DNA of 8,470 bases from Candidatus Aminicenantota bacterium (GCA_030620255.1 JAUXFB010000036.1:1-8470), one strand, 5' to 3'. Shown: positions 1 to 8,224, counted from the first letter of the stretch. Notes: generated by a model from the sequence alone, not told the origin. Program-made: numbers and translations.

Positions 1-1776
<1,776 letters not shown>

Positions 1777-1783
1777 CCAATTT

Positions 1784-1789
1784 CTCCTT
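1784..1789 (-). promoter_or_regulatory. Shine-Dalgarno site of the pilT-type gene
   Basis: On the minus strand AAGGAG lies 7 nt upstream of the ATG at 1776-1774. It supports this start, and it contrasts with the SD-less starts at 3334 and 3452. Confidence 0.75.
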
Positions 1790-1802
1790 TTTATATATTT
1801 AT

Positions 1803-1831
1803 ATATTATCTAATTTTATCAAAAACATCAA
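1803..1831 (-). promoter_or_regulatory. Candidate sigma70-type promoter of the pilT-alaS operon
   Basis: Minus strand: -35 TTGATG (1831-1826), 17-bp spacer, -10 TAATAT (1808-1803). The predicted start of transcription near 1796 gives a 5' leader of about 20 nt that still contains the SD. The region is very AT-rich, so the exact -10 register is uncertain. No factor-independent terminator is visible between the beta-CASP gene stop (1931) and this promoter. Confidence 0.5.
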
Positions 1832-1930
1832 GTATCATCTTCTATTGTCTATTGTTTTTGTTTTGAATTAATATTTGTTTAACAATTTATTTAAATGTTT
1901 TTATATTTATATTCGAATTTTTGATGTTAT

Positions 1931-3334
1931 TTAGAGATCGTACAATGTTTTGTATTCAGTAATTTCAACATCATTTACATTTATAGAAAGTAATTCTTTT
2001 TTTAGATGATTAAGCGCATCTTCTTCGCCATGGACAAGGAAGACCTTTTTCAGTTTTTTTAAATCATATTGTGTTACCCATTCTTTTATTTCTCTATAAT
2101 CTGCATGACCTGAAAAGGCATTTAATGTTGCAATTTGAGCATTTACTTTATAAGATTTTCCAAAAATTCTTATTTCCTTTTCTCTTTCAACGATTCTTCT
2201 GCCAAGTGTATGTTTAGCCATGTAACCAACTATTGCAATAATATTTTTTGGATCTTCAATATTGTTTTTTAGATGGTGTAATATTCTTCCATTTTCAGCC
2301 ATTCCGCTTGCAGAGATAATTACTGCTGGCCCTTTATATGAATTGATTTCTATTGATTCTTTTACTGATGTAACATATTTTACAGAGTCAAATCCAAACG
2401 GGTCAATATTATTGGAAGTAAAATTGTTATAAGTTTCTTTATCAAAACATTCAGGATGAAGTTTAAATATTGAAGTCGCATTAACTGCCATTGGAGAATC
2501 AATAAAAGTTGGAATTTCAGGGATTTCTTTCTCTAAAAGAAGTGTGTGAATTATATAAATTAATTCCTGAGTTCTTTCTATTGTAAAAGCAGGTATTATG
2601 ATTTTGCCATTTTTGTTGTATGCTTTTTTTATTATTTCTTTTACTTCCTCTTTTGCCATGCCAACTGAATCGTGTAATCTGTTTCCATAAGTGCCTTCTA
2701 AAACCAGGTAGTCTAAATCGGGGATTTTTTCAGGATCTCTTATTATTGGAAGGTTTTTTCTGCCAAGGTCACCTGAAAACCCAATTTTTAGTTTACCTTT
2801 AATATTTAATAGTATTGATGATGACCCAAGAATATGTCCTGCATCAAACAATGTAGCTGAGATCCCTTCAGCTGGATAAAATTCTCTATGGTAGTTTACT
2901 GTAACAAAATTTTGCATTGTTTTTACAACTTCCATAGAATTGTATAGAGGATCGAATAGTTTTAATTTTCTTTCAGGGTGTTTCTGTGATTTATTTTTTA
3001 TGTATTCAAAATCTTTTTCTTGAATATATGCACTATCAAATAGAATAATATTTGAAATATCTCTTGTAGCTGAAGTTGAATAGATGTTACCTGAAAATCC
3101 ATTATTTGTCATTATAGGTAAAGCACCACAATGGTCAAAATGCCCATGTGTTAGCAAAATGGCTTTAGTCTCCTTTGGAGGAAAATTTAAATTATGATTC
3201 TTTTGAAAAGATTCTTCCCTCTTTCCCTGAAACATACCAGAATCTATCTGAATTATCTCCTCATCAACTTTAATAAAATGTTTTGAGCCAGTTACCTCTT
3301 TGCATGCTCCGTGAGAGTAAAATTTAATTTTCAT
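1931..3334 (-). CDS. Beta-CASP metallo-beta-lactamase, probable RNA-processing nuclease
   Basis: A cytosolic two-zinc hydrolase of the metallo-beta-lactamase/beta-CASP group (CPSF73/Ysh1-like, the group that includes Thermus TTHA0252), whose members cut or trim RNA. The 467-residue protein shows motif 2 THGHFDH (62-68), motif 3 DAGHILGSS (164-172), motif 4 SGDLGR (187-192), then the beta-CASP part with EGTYGN (213-218, motif A acidic residue), IDSPMAVNAT (278-287), SASGMAENGRILHHL (341-355, containing the motif B histidine) and FSGHAD (407-412, the C motif). A late VHGE (434-437) fits the RMMBL-type C-terminus. Length and motif order match a complete enzyme. It has no C-terminal KH domain, unlike archaeal FttA, and lacks the RNase J layout. 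The start at 3334 has no SD; promoter spacing predicts a leaderless mRNA. Substrate unknown. Confidence 0.9.
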   Translation of the reverse strand: MKIKFYSHGACKEVTGSKHFIKVDEEIIQIDSGMFQGKREESFQKNHNLNFPPKETKAILLTHGHFDHCGALPIMTNNGFSGNIYSTSATRDISNIILFDSAYIQEKDFEYIKNKSQKHPERKLKLFDPLYNSMEVVKTMQNFVTVNYHREFYPAEGISATLFDAGHILGSSSILLNIKGKLKIGFSGDLGRKNLPIIRDPEKIPDLDYLVLEGTYGNRLHDSVGMAKEEVKEIIKKAYNKNGKIIIPAFTIERTQELIYIIHTLLLEKEIPEIPTFIDSPMAVNATSIFKLHPECFDKETYNNFTSNNIDPFGFDSVKYVTSVKESIEINSYKGPAVIISASGMAENGRILHHLKNNIEDPKNIIAIVGYMAKHTLGRRIVEREKEIRIFGKSYKVNAQIATLNAFSGHADYREIKEWVTQYDLKKLKKVFLVHGEEDALNHLKKELLSINVNDVEITEYKTLYDL

Positions 3335-3339
3335 AGAGG

Positions 3340-3368
3340 AATATACAACTTTTAAGAAGAATTTTCAA
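3340..3368 (-). promoter_or_regulatory. Promoter of the beta-CASP gene, predicted leaderless start
   Basis: Minus strand: -35 TTGAAA (3368-3363), spacer exactly 17 bp (3362-3346), -10 TATATT (3345-3340). Only five bases (CCTCT) separate the -10 box from the ATG at 3334, so transcription is expected to start at or within a base or two of the A of the ATG. The pyrimidine-rich gap excludes an SD. Confidence 0.65.
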
Positions 3369-3417
3369 GTAAATTTTTTTTAAATATAAAATAAATCTTG
3401 TAAACTATTGTTTTAAT

Positions 3418-3446
3418 TTGACACTTGAGATGAAAATCTATATTAT
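3418..3446 (+). promoter_or_regulatory. Promoter of the PilZ-cca operon, predicted leaderless start
   Basis: A consensus -35 TTGACA (3418-3423), spacer exactly 17 bp (3424-3440), and a one-mismatch -10 TATTAT (3441-3446). Five bases (TTAAT) follow before the ATG at 3452, which puts the expected transcription start on the A of the ATG. No SD is present. The geometry is identical to the divergent promoter at 3340-3368. Confidence 0.75.
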
Positions 3447-3451
3447 TTAAT

Positions 3452-3973
3452 ATGAATAAATTAATAGATATTTTGGGATTCACTGGATTTATAATTGTTT
3501 TAATTGTTATTGTAAAGGTTATCTACTTAATTTTAGAAAAAAAGAAAAAAGGTAAAATAAAAAAGAAGTTTAAAGGATTTATAAATAGTTTTTCTTTATC
3601 TAATAAGGATTTAAGAACAGTTCCAAGAATTTCAATTCCTGAGTCCCTGGAAGTTATTATCACATTTTCATATGGAAAACATGAAGGATTAAAATCATAT
3701 GCTATAAATATGTCTCTTAGTGGAATTGCTGTTAAACCCGATTTTTCTCTAAAAAAAATACCTTTAAATGCAACATTGGAAAATGTGTTGGTTAAAACTC
3801 CAGTAAATAATTTTGTAATAAGAGAGCTAAAACAGGCTAGGATAGAAAGTAGAACTGAAAACAAACTTATGGCTTTTAATATTGTGAATATTGATGAAGA
3901 TCAATTTGAAGAGCTTAAAAGTTTCATGAGTTTTCTTTATAAATTTTTAAAAGATGAAAAAAAAAATATTTGA
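3452..3973 (+). CDS. Membrane-anchored PilZ-domain protein (predicted c-di-GMP receptor)
   Basis: The 173-residue product has one hydrophobic N-terminal helix (about 4-28, LGFTGFIIVLIVIVKVIYLIL), then a strongly basic lysine-rich stretch (30-42), which by the positive-inside rule puts the rest in the cytosol. The C-terminal part reads as a PilZ domain: RTVPR (55-59, the RxxxR motif) and NMSLSG (86-91, the [D/N]xSxxG motif), with V94 following. Both c-di-GMP-contacting motifs are intact, so ligand binding is a reasonable prediction. The domain ends with a typical EDQFEELKSFM helix. There is no catalytic domain, so it is presumably an effector or adaptor. It overlaps the downstream tRNA nucleotidyltransferase gene by 20 bp. 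The ATG at 3452 is chosen because promoter spacing fits and no SD supports another start; a TTG at codon 8 would remove part of the helix. Confidence 0.83.
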   Translation: MNKLIDILGFTGFIIVLIVIVKVIYLILEKKKKGKIKKKFKGFINSFSLSNKDLRTVPRISIPESLEVIITFSYGKHEGLKSYAINMSLSGIAVKPDFSLKKIPLNATLENVLVKTPVNNFVIRELKQARIESRTENKLMAFNIVNIDEDQFEELKSFMSFLYKFLKDEKKNI

Positions 3974-5432
3974 TTTTAAATTAAAGGATTTTTTTATAGA
4001 TGTTTTTAAAGATAAGGTTTTTGTTGTGGGTGGTACAATAAGAGATTATTACCTTTATAATAGTGTAGATGTAGATCGAGATATAGACCTTGTTGTTTTA
4101 AATCATACATACGAAGAAATAGAGGAAAAATTAAGACCTTATGGGAAAACAAATACAGTGGGTAAGAGCTTTGCAGTAGTAAAGTTTACAAAAGCAGGAA
4201 AAACTTTTGATATATCTCTTCCAAGAAAAGATGTAAAATTGGATCCTTTATCAAATTCGCATAAAAATTTTATTGTTGAATCAGGGCCTCATATAAGTCT
4301 TGCAGAAGATTTAAAAAGAAGAGATTTCACATGTAATTCAATTGCCATTAGATTAGTTGATAATAAAATATTCGATCCATTTAATGGTTATAAAGCAATA
4401 AAAGAGAAAAAAATATATATGACTGGGCCTGAAACTTTTTTTGATGATCCTCTAAGGATTTTAAGAGGAGCAAGGTTTGCTTCAGTTCATAAATTTTCAA
4501 TTGATGAGGAAATATATTTAAATGCTAAAAAAATTAACCTTAATGAATTAAGCAAGGAAAGAATTCAGGAAGAATTATTCAGATTGCTACTTGAATCAGA
4601 AAATCCTTCTTATGGATTAAATGAGTACTTTAAGTTATCAGTTATAGAAAAGCTTTTCCCTGAACTTTTTGCTTTAACCCTAACAATTCAGGATAAAATA
4701 TTTCACCCTGAAAAAGATGAATTTGGGAATCATACTGTGTGGGTTCATACTTTAAATACAATTGATATTTCAAAGGAGTTGTCCAGACAATTCGATCTGG
4801 ATGAAGAAAGAACTCTTGCTTTACTTTTTGCTGCTCTTCTTCATGATATAGGAAAAGCAACCACAACAAAATGGGAATTTAAAAGAGGAAGAATGGTAGT
4901 AACCTCTTTATTTCATGATACACAGGGTGTGAAAATCGCAGATAAATTTTTACATAATTTGAAGATTGAAACATGGAAAAATTTTCCATTGAAAAGAGTT
5001 ATATTAAATTTAATAAAAAATCATCATAGAATTTTCGAACTTTACAGGAATAGGGAAAATATAGGATTTAAAGCTATTTCAAGATTAGTACGGGATCTTG
5101 AAGGAAATGATTTTTTACTTGTTTTACTTGATTTTGCTGATCGTCAATCACGTGAAATTAAGCCTTTAGGTTTTAAAGGTGTTGACGAGATTTCACAATG
5201 GATTCTGAATAAAAAAGAGGAATTTAATATTAATCAAGATACTATAAAACCTCTCATTATGGGAAGAGATCTTTTAAGTTTAGGAATATCTCCCGGGAAA
5301 GAAATGAGAAGGTATCTAAAAGAATTATATGAACTTCAACTTGATGGTAAGTTTAAAACAAAAGAAAATGGAATTGAGATATTTAAGAAATTAATTTCAG
5401 ATACAAAAGGTAAATGTGGGAAAGATGAATGA
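3954..5432 (+). CDS. cca: CCA-adding enzyme / tRNA nucleotidyltransferase with HD domain
   Basis: Builds or repairs the 3'-CCA end of tRNAs from CTP and ATP in the cytosol (class II, poly(A)-polymerase-like). The 492-residue protein shows GGTIRD (26-31) and the metal-binding DxD DID (43-45), RRDFTCNS (122-129, motif B), DPLRILRGARF (165-175, motif C) and ERIQEE (202-207, motif D). A C-terminal HD-type domain follows, with H265, LLHDIGK (295-301), FHD (320-322) and NHH (356-358); this 2',3'-cyclic phosphatase/phosphodiesterase-like part is found in many bacterial members. A family split into CC-adding or A-adding enzymes cannot be excluded from sequence alone, nor can a poly(A) polymerase role. 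The start codon lies inside the PilZ gene (20-bp overlap), so translation is likely coupled; no separate promoter is seen. Confidence 0.92.
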   Translation: MKKKIFDFKLKDFFIDVFKDKVFVVGGTIRDYYLYNSVDVDRDIDLVVLNHTYEEIEEKLRPYGKTNTVGKSFAVVKFTKAGKTFDISLPRKDVKLDPLSNSHKNFIVESGPHISLAEDLKRRDFTCNSIAIRLVDNKIFDPFNGYKAIKEKKIYMTGPETFFDDPLRILRGARFASVHKFSIDEEIYLNAKKINLNELSKERIQEELFRLLLESENPSYGLNEYFKLSVIEKLFPELFALTLTIQDKIFHPEKDEFGNHTVWVHTLNTIDISKELSRQFDLDEERTLALLFAALLHDIGKATTTKWEFKRGRMVVTSLFHDTQGVKIADKFLHNLKIETWKNFPLKRVILNLIKNHHRIFELYRNRENIGFKAISRLVRDLEGNDFLLVLLDFADRQSREIKPLGFKGVDEISQWILNKKEEFNINQDTIKPLIMGRDLLSLGISPGKEMRRYLKELYELQLDGKFKTKENGIEIFKKLISDTKGKCGKDE

Positions 5433-5472
5433 ATCCAGCGTTAATTTTGCATATACAAGCCCATTTGCTTTG

Positions 5473-5501
5473 TTGATTTGCACGTACTTCTCATATATAC
5501 A
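5473..5501 (+). promoter_or_regulatory. Weak candidate promoter for the COG1237-type hydrolase gene
   Basis: A -35-like TTGATT (5473-5478), 17-bp spacer and -10-like TATACA (5496-5501) end nine bases before the ATG at 5511, so any leader would be only a few nucleotides long. Each box matches four of six consensus bases. No SD precedes the ATG. Suggestive only. Confidence 0.3.
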
Positions 5502-5510
5502 GAACATTAT

Positions 5511-6347
5511 ATGAAATTAACAGTACTTATTGATAACAATACTTTGATAGACAGGTATTTTCTTGGAGAACCTGGTGTATCATATCTAATCCGAGATGGC
5601 AATATTCAAATATTGTTTGATGTTGGTTATTCCGATGCATTTATTCAGAATGCGAACAAAATGAATATAAAGCTATTAAATACTGATTTTATAGTTCTGT
5701 CTCATGGTCACCTTGATCATACGTGGGGACTTGTTCCTTTGATAAAGCTATATACAGAAGCTCATATTGAGAAACAGAAATGTCGAAATCCTGCTCTCGT
5801 AGCACATCCATTAGCATTTAACACAAAATTCATGGCTGATATAAATGAAATAGGGAGTATAATTTCGAAAGAAAAATTATCAAAACACTTTAGTTTGAAA
5901 TTGTCAAAGAACCCTTTTTGGCTAACAAAAAAGTTAGTATTTCTTGGAGAAATAGAAAGATCGAATGATTTTGAAAACAAAGAACCTTTAGGAAAAGTCC
6001 ATAATGATAACATTGAGGATGATTATCTTTTAGATGATTCAGCATTAGCCTATAAATCATCAAGCGGACTTGTAATAATTACAGGCTGTTCACATTCAGG
6101 AATTTGCAATATTATTGAGTATGCTAAGAAGGTCTGTAAAGAAGACAAAGTTATTGACGTTATTGGTGGATTTCACCTTTTAAAGCCCTCAGATAAACAA
6201 TTAAATGGTACATTGACATATTTTCAAAAACTAAAATCTAAGGAATTACATGCTTGTCATTGTGTTGATTTGAATTCAAAAATTGCCTTATCTAAAGTTG
6301 GCAATCTAAAAGAAGTTGGAGTTGGACTATCATTAGATTATGAATGA
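5511..6347 (+). CDS. Metallo-beta-lactamase-fold hydrolase, COG1237 type
   Basis: A cytosolic metal-dependent hydrolase of the metallo-beta-lactamase superfamily, in the COG1237 group that also holds proteins annotated as archaeal methanopterin-pathway RFAP-synthase-like. The true substrate is unknown. The 278-residue product shows SHGHLDH (64-70, zinc motif), FLGEIERSNDFE (144-155, family block), TGCSHSG (191-197), GGFHLL (219-224) and ACHC (248-251), all in the order usual for the group. I chose the ATG at 5511 because MKLTVLIDNNTLIDRYFLGE is a family-typical N-terminus; a TTG at 5478 would add eleven unsupported residues. It lies 78 bp after cca and converges on the toxin-antitoxin operon with only 24 bp between stops. 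It may have arrived separately from the housekeeping genes. Not related in function to the beta-CASP nuclease at 1931-3334, despite the shared fold. Confidence 0.85.
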   Translation: MKLTVLIDNNTLIDRYFLGEPGVSYLIRDGNIQILFDVGYSDAFIQNANKMNIKLLNTDFIVLSHGHLDHTWGLVPLIKLYTEAHIEKQKCRNPALVAHPLAFNTKFMADINEIGSIISKEKLSKHFSLKLSKNPFWLTKKLVFLGEIERSNDFENKEPLGKVHNDNIEDDYLLDDSALAYKSSSGLVIITGCSHSGICNIIEYAKKVCKEDKVIDVIGGFHLLKPSDKQLNGTLTYFQKLKSKELHACHCVDLNSKIALSKVGNLKEVGVGLSLDYE

Positions 6348-6371
6348 TAATAAATAATTATATGAAACAGT

Positions 6372-6638
6372 TTAATAAGCGTCTCCACGAGGCAATATTG
6401 CATAAACATATAGTTTTTTCATTTTTTTATCCGGAGTGAATAAAATTCTCCATTTCCCTACTCTTAAACGAAAATCTCCCTTTAGCTCTCCGGTCAAGGG
6501 CCTTATATTTTTTGACTTAAAAGGATTCCCCGAATTCTCAAGTAAAGCCAATGATTCTTTAATCCTTTTTTTGGCTTTTTTATCTAGTTTCAGATATTGC
6601 TTCTCCGCATTGGGTTTGATTTCAATTGTCCAGCTCAT
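6372..6638 (-). CDS. RelE/ParE-superfamily toxin
   Basis: Small basic protein (88 residues) of the RelE/ParE toxin fold. It starts MSWTIEIKPNAEKQYLKLD, the usual first strand and helix, and its core DFRLRVGKWRILF (55-67) matches the family pattern of arginines around a G-x-[WY]-R strand. It ends with a strand and a final Tyr (YAILPRGDAY). RelE members cleave mRNA on the ribosome and ParE members poison gyrase; sequence alone does not decide between them, though the basic residues (R57, R59, R64, R84) leave an RNase role possible. It overlaps the antitoxin gene by 17 bp on the same strand and has no SD of its own, so it is probably translated by coupling. Full length, no disruption seen. Confidence 0.87.
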   Translation of the reverse strand: MSWTIEIKPNAEKQYLKLDKKAKKRIKESLALLENSGNPFKSKNIRPLTGELKGDFRLRVGKWRILFTPDKKMKKLYVYAILPRGDAY

Positions 6639-6861
6639 GGAGTGATTTTCCTTTTATTCCATCTATAACTTCCTTTTTGCCTTTTCTAATCGATTCAACC
6701 CACTCGGGTTTGGATAAAAGGTCCAGGGTTTCCTGATGATTTTCTATGTATTCATCAATCAATTCGCTTAGAATGGATTTGATATCTCTTCTTTCAACAC
6801 TGGAAATAATCTTTAATATATCCCTTTTTTCTTTGGGGATTCTAACGGTTACAGTATCCAT
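6622..6861 (-). CDS. Ribbon-helix-helix antitoxin of the RelE/ParE pair
   Basis: The 79-residue protein begins MDTVTVRIPKEKRDILK: a short beta strand (about 3-9) followed by two predicted helices (11-22 and 26-41), the MetJ/Arc ribbon-helix-helix layout that binds DNA as a dimer and represses its own operon. The acidic and mixed C-terminal half (about 42-79) would wrap the toxin. The start at 6861 is set by a GGGAGG SD 7 nt upstream; the longer reading frame to 6918 begins with the TTG of the -35 box and reads through promoter and SD, so it is rejected. The toxin gene follows with a 17-bp overlap, antitoxin first, as in most type II modules. It is convergent with the COG1237 hydrolase. Confidence 0.85.
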   Translation of the reverse strand: MDTVTVRIPKEKRDILKIISSVERRDIKSILSELIDEYIENHQETLDLLSKPEWVESIRKGKKEVIDGIKGKSLHELDN

Positions 6862-6868
6862 TTTTAAT

Positions 6869-6874
6869 CCTCCC
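6869..6874 (-). promoter_or_regulatory. Strong Shine-Dalgarno of the antitoxin gene
   Basis: GGGAGG on the minus strand, seven bases before the ATG at 6861. It fixes the antitoxin start and is the strongest SD in the window. Confidence 0.8.
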
Positions 6875-6882
6875 ATAAAATC

Positions 6883-6898
6883 TACTAATAGAATAGTA
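6883..6898 (-). promoter_or_regulatory. Candidate operator palindrome for the ribbon-helix-helix antitoxin
   Basis: TACTA (6883-6887) and TAGTA (6894-6898) form an inverted repeat with a 6-bp centre that covers the -10 box (6890-6895). Binding there would block RNA polymerase, as expected for toxin-antitoxin autoregulation. The sequence is short and AT-rich, so this is a suggestion. Confidence 0.4.
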
Positions 6899-6918
6899 TA
6901 ATAATGGCATAATGTCAA
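6890..6918 (-). promoter_or_regulatory. Promoter of the toxin-antitoxin operon
   Basis: Minus strand: consensus -35 TTGACA (6918-6913), 17-bp spacer (6912-6896), -10 TATTCT (6895-6890). The predicted start near 6884 gives a leader of roughly 23 nt that contains the GGGAGG SD. Confidence 0.6.
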
Positions 6919-6962
6919 TATATTCTTGATGTAAATATTAAATTTTTTTAATTTTTCCTCAG

Positions 6963-7030
6963 GTATAAGATGTCAAACCTCTTTTATATTTCTTGGAGAG
7001 ATAGAAAAATTGAAGATTTGACCCTTACAC
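6963..7030. repeat. 68-bp imperfect inverted-repeat element (possible MITE or transposon-end remnant)
   Basis: Left arm GTATAAGATGTCAAACCT (6963-6980) pairs with right arm AGATTTGACCCTTACAC (7014-7030): 14 base pairs, three mismatches and one bulged T, around a 33-bp centre. The arms share a GTCAAA/TTTGAC core. It sits in the 203-bp gap between the toxin-antitoxin operon and the beta-propeller gene, where no gene is seen. The centre is too long for a terminator loop. Origin unproven. Confidence 0.5.
6987..7014 (+). pseudogene. Possible relic fragment of a COG1237-type hydrolase gene
   Basis: These 28 bases match 5938-5965, inside the intact hydrolase gene on the same strand, at 25 positions. 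All three differences are transitions. In the matching frame it reads IFLGEIEKL against VFLGEIERS, with one difference synonymous (GAA/GAG) and one conservative (Arg/Lys); a stop follows four codons later after an apparent one-base loss. No wider similarity is visible on either side, so chance or a shared repeat remains possible. Confidence 0.3.
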
Positions 7031-7121
7031 ACGTAAAATCTACCCGGAATGAAAATTGATTTTCCTATATTGTCGATACGTCTAAAATTTTCATGATGTA
7101 AGATTTCGAAGAATTTTTATT

Positions 7122-8216
7122 TCACTTGGTAAAAGAATCTTGCTTAGAGATAATTTTGTAGGGCTTTTTTATTAATAGTAGATTATCATCGTCATCTGTT
7201 TTTAGGCAATATAAAAATTCATCAGTTATTGAAACAACCCTTTCAGATAAAACTCCTGTTCCTAAAAATTTTCCTTTACCTGTAAAAACATCAACTTTGT
7301 AAAGATTTGATTCTGATGTGATATCATCTGGTACCCTAAATACTAGAATATGGTTTTTTGTCAGTAAAATTCTGTTAAAAAAGTTTTTATTTTTTGGAAT
7401 AGCTTTTACGATAAGTTTTACCACCCTGGGAGGCCACTTTAATTTTTTAATCCCATTTGCTATATGTGCAATTTCTTTTTCTTTAAAAGATTGAGGTTTA
7501 ATGGAACGTTTAAGCTCTCCCAGTTTTTTACCATCTGAATTAAAAATTCCAATCTTATATTCTCTTGTATATCCAACTGCAACAAACTCATTGAATGTTG
7601 CCATAGGCAGATCCGGGGAATATGCGTGATTATACATTGCAAAACTCATAGTTTTATCACCCTCTTTTATACTGATTGTTGCTGAAGGACTGTAAAATTC
7701 CAGAGTTTTTATAATTTCCCCTTTTTCATTTACAATAATTGGTCTCTGACTTCCATCTGAGCTGCGTTTGGAGCAGATAAAACGGTTTTGGGAGACTGTG
7801 GAAATGCGGCGAAAAATCCCACCTTTAGAATTCAACTTTATTCGTTTTATAATTTTACCTTCTTTGGAAAAAACTGAAACAGTGTTCATCCATTCTGTTA
7901 TTATTATTTGATCGGAGGGTAAATATTTCATACCATAGGGATTATATATATCTCCGGGGCCTTTTCCTTTCTGGCCAAAGGATTTTTCAAGCTTACCATT
8001 AGATGCAAGAATGTATATTTTATGAGCTCCTCCATCCAGAATAAAAATCCTTCCATTTTTCCCTTCAGCTACTGCGAGAATATACTCAAAAAGAAGATCC
8101 TCGTCTCCTACAGTTAGAACAGCCTTTCCTGTTTTAATCTCAACAACACCAGAAAAAAGACAGGAGTAAACAAAAAATAAAAGAATGAGAAATAATATAA
8201 AGTTTTTAAGATTCAT
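7122..8216 (-). CDS. Exported 6-bladed beta-propeller protein, probable lipoprotein
   Basis: The 364-residue protein begins with a signal peptide: MNLKNF, a hydrophobic core (7-17) and a possible lipobox VYSC with Cys19. Tyr at the -2 position is unusual, so cleavage by signal peptidase I after FSG (21-23) is an alternative. The mature part shows NHL/6-bladed-propeller blade features: GKNGRIFILDGGAHKIYIL (52-70), then SFGQKGKGPGDI (79-90), whose GKGPGD turn is a hallmark of the '6-bladed beta-propeller' family, then repeated strands such as DQIIITEWMNTVSVF and EGKIIKRI. No catalytic residues can be named; these proteins usually bind ligands or surfaces, and this one probably sits in the periplasm or on the outer membrane. 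The start is supported by GGAG 8 nt upstream and a promoter behind it. It is monocistronic as far as can be seen. Confidence 0.8.
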   Translation of the reverse strand: MNLKNFILFLILLFFVYSCLFSGVVEIKTGKAVLTVGDEDLLFEYILAVAEGKNGRIFILDGGAHKIYILASNGKLEKSFGQKGKGPGDIYNPYGMKYLPSDQIIITEWMNTVSVFSKEGKIIKRIKLNSKGGIFRRISTVSQNRFICSKRSSDGSQRPIIVNEKGEIIKTLEFYSPSATISIKEGDKTMSFAMYNHAYSPDLPMATFNEFVAVGYTREYKIGIFNSDGKKLGELKRSIKPQSFKEKEIAHIANGIKKLKWPPRVVKLIVKAIPKNKNFFNRILLTKNHILVFRVPDDITSESNLYKVDVFTGKGKFLGTGVLSERVVSITDEFLYCLKTDDDDNLLLIKKPYKIISKQDSFTK

Positions 8217-8224
8217 AATTAAAA

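Noticed and set aside
1777..1930. Terminator or small RNA between the beta-CASP and pilT-type genes
   Set aside because: Only short AT palindromes (TTCGAA, TTGTT-T-AACAA) without a stable stem; nothing beyond the pilT promoter can be supported.
5478..5510. Upstream TTG extension of the COG1237-type hydrolase
   Set aside because: The eleven added residues (MHVLLIYTEHY) are unlike the family N-terminus, there is no SD, and the ATG at 5511 starts exactly at the family-typical MKLTVLIDNN.
5433..5510. Possible integron attC site before the hydrolase gene
   Set aside because: GCGTTAATT only partly resembles a core site and no matching RYYYAAC/GTTRRRY pair or folded R/L-box arrangement was found.
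6862..6918. N-terminal extension of the antitoxin to a TTG at 6918
   Set aside because: That TTG is the start of the -35 box TTGACA, and the extension would translate the promoter and the GGGAGG SD. The ATG at 6861 is well supported.
7050..7063. GAAAAT-TG-ATTTTC palindrome as a terminator of the beta-propeller gene
   Set aside because: AT-only short stem with a 2-nt loop, no T-run, and about 60 bases past the stop; expected by chance in this composition.
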